Shown: positions 37,031 through 49,187, counted from the first letter of the stretch. The stretch: DNA of 64,000 nt from Karstenula rhodostoma CBS 690.94 (GCA_010093485.1 MU001505.1:1081375-1145374); one strand, 5' to 3'. A program made the numbers and translations. Notes: generated from the letters alone by a model not told the origin.

Positions 37031-37665
37031 ATTACATAACCGTGTCCGCGACAAGGCGAACTATGAGGAGGTTGTTTGCTACGCACATCAGCCTTTCCAG
37101 CGCGCCGCGTGGGCCAATTACAGGCACCCTGAAGCTTAGATGTGAATTCGAGTCCAGGTTAACTGAGAGGCCAAATTTTTGAGATGAAGAACCACCCTTT
37201 TCGATCGAATGTAGTTGTCGCAGGTCCGTAGCACATGTCATTGGCCAGCCTCATCCCTACGGCCTGATCGCTCCTCGAAGGCTCCGACAAACACGAAAAC
37301 GTCATCCTCCAGCGATTCTACAAGCCTTAAACTTGATTTTGACGTTAGATAAAGGCCGGAGTACTTGATTCTATTACATACGTGTAGGCGTGCCTAGTCA
37401 CGTGTGCTCTTATCCCCCGCAATCAAACGTCATCGGGCCGTGCGAGCCAACACCATGGCCGGATCTCACGATCTGCAGTTCGCGTGCGGCAAGGTTATCC
37501 GAAAAGCAAAACAATACACCCTGCACGATCTCCATCCGTAGAAGCTTTGTCAACCGAATTGCTCCCTCTGTCTTCCTCGACGTATATAAAATCTCGTGCA
37601 GGCAACTATCGAAAGAACGCTGGGAAGTCCCACTTGTATACAAAACCTACCTACAGACACGCGAT
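37031..37665. other. Flank between transposon block and kinase gene
   Basis: Normal composition resumes at once after the LTR. It should hold the kinase promoter. Open frames here are short and overlapping. Confidence 0.5.
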
Positions 37666-38555
37666 ATGGAAGAACAAGTCGATCGTCTCGTAAAGAAAAC
37701 GTGGGGTGAGTCTCTACTGCTCGCGAGCTTTGCATGGAAAGGCTACTAATCCAGCAAAGAATCGTATCAGAATGTTTCACCCTCGAAGCGTCTCCTCATA
37801 GCCGTGTCAGGGATACCGGGCTCAGGTACGCCAAGTTCCCAAACATCTACCATGGTACCCTCTCAAACTTCTTCATAGGGAAGACCACCCTCGCAGCTAT
37901 AGTATCGAACCGCTTAAACGAGTTGCACGCTCAGCATTCTCCGGGCACTTACAACAGCAACCCGCTCTCAGCCTTCCTCCCTATGGATGGATACCATCTC
38001 TCGAGGCGTCAACTTGACGCCCTACCTGACCCAGTATCTGCACATGCTTGTCGTGGAGCCGAGTTCACGTTTGATGGAGAGTCGTTCTTGAAGCTCGTCA
38101 AGAAATTGAGGGAACCATTGTGCGCCGAGACACACACCCTCTTCGCGCCTTCTTTTGACCATGCGATGAAAGATCCAGGTAAGTGAATTTCTAGTGGGTA
38201 CATGTCGGTTACTAATCTACTACTTTTCTATACGATAGTTGCTGATGACATTGCCATCGCACCTTCAATCCGAATCATCATTTTTGAGGGCAACTATCTT
38301 TCCCTTGACAAGCCGCCTTGGAAGGATGCTGCAGCGATGATGAATGAACTGTGGTTTGTAGACGTTGATGAGGATGTCGCTAGGAAGCGTTTAATCTATC
38401 GACACGTCAGAGCAGGGATCGCGGACAATGAGGAGAGCGCTGCTAAGAGGGCAGATGAGAATGATCTTGTGAATGGTAAGGAGGTCATAGAGAATAGATT
38501 GGACGTGCACGAAGTCGTGACCAGCAAGGATGATGACGGGTGGAAGCCGGAGTAA
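37666..38555 (+). CDS. P-loop kinase, uridine kinase/phosphoribulokinase type (Yfh7-like)
   Basis: Four exons (37666-37705, 37760-37825, 37879-38178, 38239-38555) give 240 residues. Walker A is GIPGSGKTTLA, and intron 2 falls inside it. PMDGYHLSRRQLD is the substrate-side motif of the phosphoribulokinase/uridine kinase superfamily. IIIFEGNYLSLD is the second acidic strand, and WFVDVDEDVARKRLIYRHV the lid region. Fungal Yfh7-like proteins are soluble small-molecule kinases of unknown substrate. The acceptor of the first intron was set at 37759 (CAAAG). The nearer CAG at 37754 shifts the frame into a stop. This is the first gene right of the transposon nest, about 0.64 kb from its edge. Confidence 0.87.
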
Positions 38556-39210
38556 CAAGATCGGTGAAAACCTGTCACCTGGCCCGCATGCGCGAGCCTT
38601 TGGACGGGTGCGCAAAGGCTTGCACGAGTTGCAGGAGATGGCAAAAGGCAGCGTCAAAAGGCTTGTCTACGGACGCTACTCGTATAAAGCAACCATTCAT
38701 CTGCACGTATCGTCTCGTAATACGAGATGTTCTCAGCTTCAACCTCCTCATATTCTCATTATCTACAACCTCGACTGATTGATCATGCACGGCGTAGCTT
38801 GGCTAAGATTGGGGCGCGGCCTGGTCCCTCTCCACTGGACATCCGAACCCTGAACGTTGTTCGAATCTAGGTAAGTGCCAATCTGTCGCATGCAATTGAT
38901 TGAGAAAGATCAGGCGCGGCTGAAGTCGACGCTCCGGGCGCACACATCTTCTGCAAGACTCCCACAAAAGCCGATTCTGGCCCCCAGTGGCGTATCCGGG
39001 TACATAACGACCAATCGACGGTTCGAGGCCATGCTTCTCGATATTCATAGACACGGCTGATCTTCCGCTTGCGGTCCTATCAGCAAGGTTGAAACTCAGC
39101 CTTGCGCCTAGAATGCGATTCACATATTCTGCCTGTTCCCTAGGTAAATGCTTGAGATTTCTACGATTCACGAGAGCCTTATTCTTGAGATTGACAGCGC
39201 GTATCCAGAA
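38556..39210. other. Intergenic region upstream of the patatin fusion gene
   Basis: About 0.65 kb with no supported gene. An in-frame upstream ATG at 39148 would extend the next protein by 21 residues. Confidence 0.45.
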
Positions 39211-42200
39211 ATGTCGCACACTGCTCGAAGAAAAGCGCAAGATGGCCAGTTTTCCTCGCGACCTCCTCCTTACACTGGACGACCACCACCCGAGATCCCC
39301 GTCAGCAGAAGCTCGAAGACAGATGGCTTAGAGAAATCTGGTCAGCATCGTAGCTCTTTCTCCAGAGCGAGCGAAAGATATACAGCAAAGTCGTTCTCAA
39401 ATGCTGAACCTGCCAATCGGAACGAACCACCTGCAGAGGTCACACATACGAAGACCTGCGGTTTCTGCGATGAACAGAAATCGCCAATATGGAACTGCTC
39501 ATACTGTGATACGAGCTTTTGCGATCCTTGTTGGGACTTGCAACTTCCACATCGACCTGGAAAAAAAGGGCCAGATGGGTTGCCTCACGAGAAAGCCAAC
39601 CCTACGATTGTGAAGAGATTAAAAGACATCCTGACCCCAAGTCAGGACCATTACGAGCAACATGCGCTACATATGGAGGACGAAGATACTACGTGGTTTG
39701 GCTTGGACCGAGACAGTCAAAATCGTCCCGTTTTCCAAGATTACGGTCGCTATTCGGCCATTATGGTCGAGAGCAACAACGGCGACTACAGGTCGCGATA
39801 TCCGCAATTGGTCTCGTTCATCGGACAGACTGGTGCAGGGAAAAGTACCCTCATAAAGATGCTGATTGACCAGCAGGAGAGAAAGTCCGTGACGCGAGAC
39901 TGGGGCTTTCCTTCTCCAGTAGCGGGATCATTGGCCAACGGGGGCAGTGTTCCAACCTCCGGTGACGTACACTTGTATAGCGATCCGAAGACCCACGCCT
40001 CGGGGTATCCTATGCTCTACGCCGACTGTGAAGGTCTTGAGGGCGGCGAAAACACACCAATGGCTGCGCAGTATCGTAGTAGTGTACCTGTTCCGCACAA
40101 AGAGAAGAAAAGAGACGAGCACATACCTAGAGAGCACCGCAAGCGGAACAAAATCACTAAGCCACTTCATTGTACGCAAAGGGACATCAAGTGGGCGAAC
40201 TCACCAGAGACATTGAAGCGGCAATATGCAGTTACGGAACTTTACCCTCGCCTGCTGTACACCTTCTCCGACGTGATAGTCTTCGTACTTCGCAATCCCA
40301 AGTATGTACCCGCGCATTCTATATATATTCTACTAACTGTCTCGTGCCAGAGTATTCGAATCTACAGTCATCTCCTTGCTCATCAATTGGGCGTCAACCT
40401 CGCTTGAAAAATCCTTGAACCAGCCCACGCTACCGCACGCTATAATTGTGCTGAACGCAACGGACACCAAAGTGAACCAGGGAGAATGGGACCCAGAGTA
40501 CGCGACGAGCCTACTCATGTCCAGCGTATCGGGTGCTATTGAGAGAGACCCGGATTTCCGGGCGCTCAAAGAGCACTGGTCAGAGCAAGGTAAACACATC
40601 CAAACCATGAAGGATCTTCTCGAATGCTACTACTCCTCCATTACCGTGGTTCGTATTCCTGGAGAGGGTCGCTACATGATGATCGATGATCAGATCGAGA
40701 AACTCCATGACGAGATCTCCAGACGCTGTAGTGAATCATTGAACGCGAAACGCAGATCCCGCATGCTGTCCAACTCTGAGACGCTGAATACCTATCTTCA
40801 ATGCGCTTTCGACCACTTTGCACAGGATCTCCATCAGCCTTTCGATTTCATGGACGTCTCTTTCAAAATCAACCCAATACCTTCGGATTTTGGTGGTAAT
40901 ATCCTGAAGTTGGCTGTCGCTATGAAATCCAGATACGACGATCCGCGAACCATGTTTAAGGACCTGAGCTACATAGTTGCGTCGTGCATCCTGTTAGACT
41001 GTGCGCGCCAGAATTCGCAAGGTACGTACTTCCCTCAGAGTTCGGTGCATCGTCCCTGATTGTGACAGGGCTTGCTGAGCAAATACTGGATAAACACTAC
41101 CTTCCGCACTGCGACTACGCACTCGAAGATTATTGTGCTATCTTTTGCCCCTGCACATATCGTAATAAGCGTGGCGAACAATGCGTGAATGTCAAGGAGC
41201 GGCATTCAAAAGGCCATCAGAACAAGCGCGGTCACATCATTGGCACTGGTCCATACGAAGCATACTGTACGTGATATCGGGAAACAAAGTGGATGTGTCT
41301 GCTGCTACCAAGGTCCCAATACTTCAGATAGTAGCGCGCAGGACACACCTACTCTTACCTATATCCCACTGATTCTCAATTATTTCACTGACTTTGTACC
41401 TCTATCTAGTCACTTTCGACAACTTCATGGAGGATTGGGCGCACCACCTGCGAGCTTCTCTTACTGATTTCCAGAACACACTTAGCTCTAAAAGGATGAT
41501 GTCACCTTCCGTTGACGAGGTACAGATCGTCAGCAAGATTCATCATGCTAACCTGAACAAATTCTACAGCCGATTGGGAGGAGCCCAGTGCTTCGTAAGT
41601 CACACTACATGCTTCTGTTGCCTGAGAGAGTTAGCCGAACATGCCCTTCCGTGTGGGCATGTGCTCTGCACACCCTGCATCAAAGGCTACGGCAAACCAC
41701 ACAGCGATCTCTCGGGATCCTTTACTGTTGCGTCCTGCCCTCTACATGAGTTCGATACGATATTCCCGGAGGCTTGGGACGTACACTTCAAGCCGCCACT
41801 GGCGGGTGTTCGCGTCCTTTCCTTGGATGGGTATGATTCTATACGGACTGATAAGCTCTCTCTGACATCGACAGTGGTGGAATGAGAGGAATCGTTATTC
41901 TCGAGGTTCTTCGGCAGCTCCAGACTGAACTGCGTGGAATGCCTGTTCAAGACTTTTTCGATCTCATCGTGGGTACAAGGTACGTTGCTTGATATTCGTG
42001 CAAGTATCAAAATTCGACTCTTTCCAACGTACGAGATCGCCATTAACTGTTCGCTTAGTACGGGAGGTATTCTAGCACTGGGTCTAGGCATCAAGAATTG
42101 GAGCATATCGACCTGTATCACCCTTTTCACAAGAATGGTAGACAGAGCGTTTACTCCAAGATTCCTTGGAGGAGTCAGTTTTGGCAAGCCAACATACCGC

Positions 42201-44138
42201 GCCTCTCCCCTCGAAGAATCTTTGAAAGAATGCTTCGGGGAAGAGTCAATTTTCGGAGGTGGACGGGAAACTTCCATCGCTTGTACGAGAAAAGTGGCGG
42301 TAACAGCTGCCACCGAAACGGGGGAGCGAGCTGTGATATTCACGAACTACAACCGCGCAGACGACGAAGAAGGTAATAGCAACCCTCCGTCTGCATGTTC
42401 GTTCTGACTCTTTCCAAGTCGGTTATCAACTGGTTCGGCCTGATAATCCGAAGAACGACCTTCGTGTACGCGAAGCGTAAGTGTTCAGTGGCAACTCGAG
42501 CATAACAGTTATGTGCTAACTAGTACCGAAGCGCTCGGGCTACCTCGGCTGCTCCCACGTTCTTCAAACCTTTCAGAAATCCAGACACCAAGGAAGGTTA
42601 CGTCGACGGCGCGATCTTCCACAACAATCCCGTAAGGATTGCAAATTACGAGAGCAAGCTGCTTTGGCCAGACGTCGAAGACCGCCATCCGGATATTCTG
42701 CTTTCCCTGGGTACTGCTCATCACGGGTCCGACAGAGATCAATCTCTACAGGCCACCAGTTCCGATCGAAGGCGTATGCATATCCGCAGGGTTTTCAGCT
42801 CAGTGGGTGAAAAACGCTCTACGCCTGCCTTGAGAGCTTTTGGTGAGATGGAAAGCTGGGTCACCATCTTCAAGAAGCGCATTGAGAGTGTGCTCGATGC
42901 CGAGTTGACGTGGAAAGAGTTTCGAAAGGAGATACGCGGAAAATCTTCCGAGATTGCTGTCGAGAGATACATACGCATCAACCCAAGGACCAAAGATCGG
43001 ACTCCGAAAATGGATGACAAGGATAAGATCCGCATTTTGCACGACGAGATCAAAACAGGTCTGACAAGAAACGATATGCAGATCAAAATCAAAACCATAG
43101 CCTACCGCTTGGTAGCTAGCTCATTTTACTTTGAGAAATCTGGACCCTGCAGGGAGGCAGGCGGTCATGTCACTATATCTGGTAAGTCTGATCCATGAGC
43201 TTGTCTTTGAGGTAGCATCTGACATAGGCAAGGCATGATTCGTTGTAGATTTGCAGCTGGATCTGAGAACCTACGTAATCTGGGAGATTACATGCGAAAG
43301 CATCAACGAGGCGAAAGGTTCCAGCCTTTCTTTCGTGTGCAAGAAGTCAACCACGATGAAAGCGTCCACAGCATCCCAATCACTGCCCAAGCCATACGTG
43401 ACATGATCGAGAGGGGACGTTTCGATTTGGGAAAGCTTGCCATACCCGTCACTTCCGAGATGTCTATCGTCTCAATCGATTTGCATCTTACCGACGACAA
43501 AGCAAGATATTTCGTAAGGTCAGGTTTCCCAATCAGCGGCTTTCCAAGAAGTCTATCAGATGGAGACGTTCTCAAAAGAATTCGTAAGTAATCTGCAGAG
43601 TGCCACCGTGCTTTCTCTAACAGGCACAGCTTCTGACACGGCATCGATGCCCGAGCGGCCAAGAATGGCTTCCAAGAGGCAGTCCCTGCGCGAGAAGCGC
43701 CACAACAACAGCCGCATATCTTTGGATCGGCCATCCAGCGATAGTAACATCTCCTACGAACTTCAGGGCTCTTCGAAAAATAGCAACAGCTCGAGATCTA
43801 ACCTGAGCTTTCCCGACACGCCCGACGATGTTTCGAGTTGGTCTCAACGTCGAATGGAGGCAAGCCGTCCCCCGCCGAAGCCTGTACAGCAGATGACGAG
43901 TGGGGGGCATTATCACATGGGTTTGCCAGGTCAACCTTTAAATGAAGAGCTCTACGAACTCGATTCCGAGCCCGTCGCGCGGTTTGAGGAGATGGGCCAT
44001 TCGGATGAAAATGACGAGGCATTGGTGCAGGTGCTGGAGCGTAGCCGCTACGAGGCGCAGTCGTTGCAGAGGACCGACACAGGGACCGATGAGGAAGAGC
44101 TGGCGAAGGCTTTGTCACTGTCTATGCAATTTCAATAG
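39211..44138 (+). CDS. B-box-like / GTPase / RING-like / patatin lipase / UIM fusion protein
   Basis: Ten exons (39211-40301, 40351-41021, 41069-41266, 41410-41830, 41875-41979, 42059-42372, 42419-42476, 42532-43181, 43233-43583, 43624-44138) join to 1457 residues. In order: a Cys/His zinc region (CGFC at 83, NCSYC, FCDPCW); a GTPase-like P-loop GQTGAGKST (205-213) with DCEG (272-275) and NATD (399-402), recalling dynamin/GBP proteins; a RING-like Cys/His cluster (721-760); and a patatin phospholipase domain with GGGMRG (794-799), nucleophile Ser829 in GTSTG and Asp978 in DGA. A Ser-rich linker and two ubiquitin-interacting-type helices (1414-1432 and 1442-1457, DEEELAKALSLSM) end the protein. 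Patatins hydrolyse membrane lipids. The other parts suggest GTP- and ubiquitin-controlled action, which is inference. Intron 4 is long at 143 nt and its position is the least certain. Confidence 0.88.
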
Positions 44139-45790
44139 GTATTTCTGCTCTTTCTATTTTGCTTTTCGTCAAGCTATATTGCACATGTAATTTTGAGGTC
44201 ATGTACGGTCGTAGCAAATGCCAAATTTCCCATCGTACTCAATTGCAGTTATTGCTTTCGTTGTTTTCAAAATGACTCGCTTCCAACGCGTACGAGCCAG
44301 ACGGTTGCCGCGTTGATCGCGCCACTGGCATACCGCGCCTGTCCAGCGGACGGGCCTTGGACTTAAAGTACGCGTGTAAGGCTGCGGCTTCCAAACTCCC
44401 ACACGCCTTCCTGAAGACCAACAGGCTTATCTTTCAGTCAGAGTACCCGGACTCTGCAGGCTGTAAGGACTTCGGATGTCGAGGATTTCGTTCGCGAGCG
44501 GGCAGGTTTGCTGCGCTCCTGCATTGTGTTAGTTGGACGAAAAGACTGATGCTTGGGCATGCAGCGGCTTGTGTGGACGACCCGATTATCGAACCGTGGT
44601 GAAAAATGTGCCTGGAGCCGATGGTCTTTTCCGCAATGTCTGGACAGCAATCTCCCGTATAGACAGTTCTAACGGATGGAGGTAGTGGCTGAGGTCATTG
44701 GGGGAAGAGCCTCACGAAACGCTCGACATATAGCAAATGGTGGTGTGACGCTATTAACCTGACCTTCAGGCTGGCCTCAGCCCTCCCGACCAATTCCCGG
44801 TGGTGTAGAATGCACTTCTGAGGATGTAGGAAGAACTGCTGTGGTGAGTGAAGGCGTTGTCCTTCACCATCATTCGCTAGCTGCGCGCAATTTCCAGGTA
44901 CATCCCCAACCGTTCGATTGGCAACTCACGTTACGCTCCGTCGGTAGAGCCGGGCCTCAGCTCCCGCATGTGCATGTGCATATGCATGCGAGCCTGAGCA
45001 ACTGCAATCACGCCGCCAGTCACAGTGACCTGCTGGTGCCTGCAGGAGAACGCTCAAGTCAGCCACCCGGGATGGACCTCTCGTTCCGTCGCTATTCATG
45101 AAGACTGCACGCTCCGTCGTGCATCTTGTGTTGTCGGAGCGTAGCCACTGGCACCTACTTCCCGTTTCCTACTCTTGTTCTTCTGCTTTGGCATCATCGC
45201 ATCTGTCTCACCTCTGCCCCAAGAAGTGACTCTCGAAGCCCATAAATCAAGCCCCACCTTCCTGGACCGTCAGTCCACCCAACGCACATACCAATGTAAC
45301 CGAACTATCAACAAGAGGCAATTTGAAATCTGATTCATTACAAGGTGTATATAACGGCTCACTCACAAGCAGCGCGACTTTTCCAATCTACTCTCTTCAT
45401 TCCTGACCTTCGTCCCAGAATACCCGGTCCCATGACAATAAGAAAAGTCTCCAGTTAAAGTGAATGCCGCACCTTTTGTGTACCACCGTCCACATACGTG
45501 TGTAAATACATACTCATCTACCCTCGCACAAACGCGGGGGCTGCCGCCTTGCGTCGCACCCGTCCCCCTGTGCATCGCAGCACAGTATGCGGCTGTCAAA
45601 CCAAGCTCTCAATGCCGATACCCGCGCACGAAGCAGGTGCGAAAGAAATAGAAACAACATGACCAAACCTATCTCGAAGAAGTGCTGCAGAATCGCCGAC
45701 AAACGCCACTGTGGATATATATATATATAATCGAGATGCTGGTGAGAGAAATGAGAAAGACATCAAAAGAGCTTAGGATCAATGAGTGAC
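44139..45790. other. Long convergent intergenic region
   Basis: About 1.65 kb between the 3' ends of two convergent genes. It holds a short TA repeat at about 45716-45728. No frame here has a recognisable product. Confidence 0.5.
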
Positions 45791-47326
45791 CTAGAAGTTC
45801 TGTGCGATGCCGCTATTGCCCTGTTGGGGGAACACGGAAGGGTTCTCAATCCTCGTGTTTCGCCGCGCGGACACGTCTCTTATAATAGGCTGCTGGCCTC
45901 CACCGTACGAGTTGTCGTATGGACCAGAGGAGGGGTAGTATCCATTGTTGTCGTAGTACTCCTGCGGGTTATTCCCGGGGACGGGGTAGTCGCCCGAGTT
46001 GTCTGATCTGTCGGCAGCAGAGTAGGAGGAAGACGCGTTGGAGGGACCGCGGGCAACACCAGCTTGGTTCTGGGCGGCAACGGGAGCGGCACCAAGCGCG
46101 CCAATGCCATCTGAGTCCAAGGTCTCTCGTCGGCCGTTGACCAGAGGGTCGCCAGAGTGGTGGTCCGAGTAGGCGTGGGTAGGGGAGCCAGGGTTAGCGT
46201 AGACATCGGGGTTGCTGTTGCTGTCGGAATAGGTCATGCCACTGGTGAGCGTGGTGGAGGCCTTGCGGTTGGAGCTGGTGGCGGTGTTGCCCCAGCCTCT
46301 GTATCCGCTTTGGTCTTCGGCCATCTCCGACTGCATGCCGACGGCAGGGAGGGTAGGGTCCTCGTTGGGGTTGAATCCGTACTCCTCGACCTCTTTCCTG
46401 CGCGCCTCCTCTGCATGCTTCTTCGACTTGCGCTTCCGCCAGAACCAGAGTCCGGCGAGGAGCAGCAGCGCAACGGCAACAACGGGAATGACGACGGCGA
46501 TGGCCGTCTTTCCAGCAGGGCTTAAGCCGCCAGTTTCGTGCTTGTTCTGGGGATTCTGGAGCGTTGCTGGGTCTGTCGAACTGGTCCCAGAGCTTGTCGG
46601 AGATGCGACATTGGTGTTGGTTGGGTTCGGCGCATTGGACTTGATGACAGTTTGGATGATGGTGATGGGGGTGGGGGTCTCATCGGGCCTCGTCGCACTG
46701 GGGGTGACGACGGAAGTGACGAGCTGGGTCGATGTCGGGGTGGGTTCGGCGGTGACGGTCGCAGTTGTGTCGGGGTCGGTAGAGGGGGCAGGGGTCGAAG
46801 GTGGTGGTGCGGCCGAGGTTGATGGTGGTGGTGCATCGGTGGTCGACGGCTCGGGTGCCGATGTCTGGGGGTCTTCGGTCGACGGAGGCTGCTCAGTCGT
46901 CTGGGGCGGCTCGCTGCTGGGGAGCGACACGGGCGACGAGGGCGGCGGCGAGGAGGAGGGCGGCGGCGGCTCCTCGCTGGTGGGCGCTAGAGAAGGCTCA
47001 GTAACGGGCGCGGACGATGCTGGCGGGTCCTCTGAGGGCTGCGAGGATGCGGGCGAAGGCTCTGGGGCGGGCGAGGGCGAGGCCGTGGGCGGCGCTGCAG
47101 AAGGCGATGTTGGCACAAGACTCGGCTGCGATTCCGAGGGGGCAGGTTGCGATTGAGAGGGGGCAGGTTGCGATTGAGAGGGGGCAGGCTGCGATTGAGA
47201 GGGGGCAGGCTGCGATTGAGGCTGCGAGGGAGACGGCTCGGCGGCAGAAGGAGAGGCAGGAGAAGGAGAAGGAGAAGGGGTAGGAGAGTCAACGAGCGAC
47301 GTACCGGCCGTGCCGTTGTTGGACAT
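45791..47326 (-). CDS. Mid2/mucin-like single-pass membrane protein
   Basis: A single minus-strand exon of 511 residues from the ATG at 47326 (MSNNGTAGTSLVD). The first ~275 residues are almost all Ser, Pro, Thr, Ala and Glu and surely O-glycosylated if exposed. They include four QPAPSQS-type heptads. One membrane helix (TAIAVVIPVVAVALLLL) is followed by the stop-transfer cluster WRKRKSKK and a cytosolic tail of about 190 residues with Tyr/Gly/Asn-rich segments. This layout is that of Mid2/Wsc-type cell-wall stress sensors, which signal to Rho1 and Pkc1. The WSC Cys domain is absent, so Mid2-like is the better label. No N-terminal signal peptide is visible. An in-frame upstream start at 47395 gives a more basic leader and is possible, or a 5' exon was missed. 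Confidence 0.75.
   Translation of the reverse strand: MSNNGTAGTSLVDSPTPSPSPSPASPSAAEPSPSQPQSQPAPSQSQPAPSQSQPAPSQSQPAPSESQPSLVPTSPSAAPPTASPSPAPEPSPASSQPSEDPPASSAPVTEPSLAPTSEEPPPPSSSPPPSSPVSLPSSEPPQTTEQPPSTEDPQTSAPEPSTTDAPPPSTSAAPPPSTPAPSTDPDTTATVTAEPTPTSTQLVTSVVTPSATRPDETPTPITIIQTVIKSNAPNPTNTNVASPTSSGTSSTDPATLQNPQNKHETGGLSPAGKTAIAVVIPVVAVALLLLAGLWFWRKRKSKKHAEEARRKEVEEYGFNPNEDPTLPAVGMQSEMAEDQSGYRGWGNTATSSNRKASTTLTSGMTYSDSNSNPDVYANPGSPTHAYSDHHSGDPLVNGRRETLDSDGIGALGAAPVAAQNQAGVARGPSNASSSYSAADRSDNSGDYPVPGNNPQEYYDNNGYYPSSGPYDNSYGGGQQPIIRDVSARRNTRIENPSVFPQQGNSGIAQNF
47153..47236 (-). repeat. Coding minisatellite, heptad repeat of the mucin-like protein
   Basis: About four 21-base units encode QPAPSQS-type heptads. 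Boundaries are approximate. Confidence 0.7.
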
Positions 47327-49187
47327 GGCGAGAGAGATGAAGGAGCAGAGGCTGGGTAGCCGACGGCGATGGGTGAGATGGGCGGTGCGAGGCAATGGAG
47401 GCCGGGCAGGGCGGCAGGGCTTGCAGTGTCGGAGAGGAGCTGCGATGCGGGCGGCTTCCTAGTCGTGGAACGTGTCAGGCAGGAGGTACGGGCGAGGCAG
47501 CTCGGCACACGAGTGGACGGCAGCTCGGTGCGTCGACTCTTGACGACTTATTTGTGGAGAAGGCGGCGAATGCAGCAGCGCGAACGGGGACGACGACTGA
47601 ACAGCGCGCGCAGACGAGTGGAGATGCAGCGAGGAGGCGGCGATGCTCAGCACTCAGCAGCAGTCAGCCTTCCAGTACGGGTAGTCCACTGCCCAGTAGT
47701 GGCTGGCTGCACGCCTTGGAATACGCGGGACCGGGACCCGGCCAACGAAGCGCGCAAATTACAAGGCACGCACCGCAACGGGAGTGACGATCAGACGGAC
47801 GATAACACAGGCAGGCAGGATGCAAGCGACGACGACGACGACGAGAGCAGCGCAGCGCAGCGCACCGAGGGCAAGGCGGTGGTTTTGATCCGGATCCCAC
47901 GCTGAAGAGCGCCAAGCCAATGGACCGGGCCGACAAAGAACCGAGTCGCTGCATCTCGTCTAGCGCTTCTCTTTCGGGCAGCGGCCACCTGCACCTCTGC
48001 TGACGGCCTCCACCATGCCTGCCCTGCCTTTCCTTGCTCATCCTCCCCGAACATCTTCCACGCCTTCCACGCCTTCCACGCCTTCCATGTTCCCTACCGT
48101 GGCCCCTCGTACTTGACAGCGACCACCCCAGGCTGCCAACCGTCAACCGTCAACCGTCAACCGTCAACCGCCAACCGTCAACCGCCAACCGTCAACCGCC
48201 AACCGTCGCATTCCTGCAATTGCATCATGTCGCGCGCTCTGGCCCGCTTTCAGGCCTTCATCCCGGCTTCCCGGCGTCATAACCGTACTGCTCCTGCTAT
48301 TAATATCAACGTTGCTTCGGCATGTTGCACGCAGCCATGCACCAGCGCAGCATCGCCTTTGTTCTCCAGATGCTGACTACTACTCACTACTACTGACCAC
48401 TCCTCAGCGTCTTGCACTCGCTGCAATCGGCTGTTTGCAGACTCTGTTCCCTGCATCAGCACGCTGAAACTCACCTGACACATCTCTTCCCATCCCCTAT
48501 CAGCATCAGGGTCCGGCGTGAGAGCTTGTCCAATAGCGTCCATCTATCCGAGCGTTTCAGCACTGCCTTTTTCATCCGGTATCCCGCGTTGGATTTTATT
48601 GAAAGCACATCACTTGCCACACTCCACGAATAGGTTTCCGTCGCATCGAGGTCATGTCGCTGCTCCACCCGTCCCCGGCAATCTGGGTCTCTAGCTCAGG
48701 GGACCCGAGTTTGGTTGAAGAGCGGCGCGCAACGGCTGCCAGCCACTGTCGACGCCATTGGGACCGACCACTTAGTGTGCTGGGCAGCAACATCGAACCA
48801 CCTAATTGCGAGCCTCGGTGCACTTGGCCATGACATGTCATCTGGACCACTAACAATCCAGCTACACATCAACATCACTGCACAAATACTTCACGTCTAT
48901 CAAGCGCGTCAGAAGAACGCTAAACCGCATCTACCAAATGCACAAGACCAAGGTCAAGTATAATCTTCCCATCATGTTATTCCATCCCATACATCTTTCT
49001 TAATCTATCATACAAATGTCAAGCGTCACGTCCCACGGCAGCTTCTCTACTGGAGGATGTCGGAACCCACGCCCCTTCTCTTGACCCCACTCCCCGCCTG
49101 GCTTCCGGCTTTGCGCACGTCTTGCAGTTTCGTCTGTGCATTTCGACTTTGCCAATCGCTTCACGGTGTTGTCCTCCTACTCCATGT
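47327..49187. other. Intergenic region with two minisatellites
   Basis: About 1.9 kb containing the promoter and leader of the minus-strand membrane protein. It has a 9-base repeat (CTTCCACGC, 48056-48087) and a 7-base repeat at 48137-48206. Overlapping GC-rich frames here have low-complexity products and are not called. Confidence 0.5.
48137..48206. repeat. Minisatellite of ten 7-bp units
   Basis: Ten consecutive units of CAACCGT or CAACCGC. The two unit types alternate in the second half, which suggests recent expansion. Confidence 0.85.

Noticed and set aside
46236..47156. Plus-strand frame of 306 codons
   Set aside because: It is the antisense shadow of the Ser/Pro-rich repeat region of the minus-strand membrane protein.
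48228..48376. Small plus-strand frame starting MSRALARFQAF
   Set aside because: Short, with no family or splice support, next to a minisatellite.
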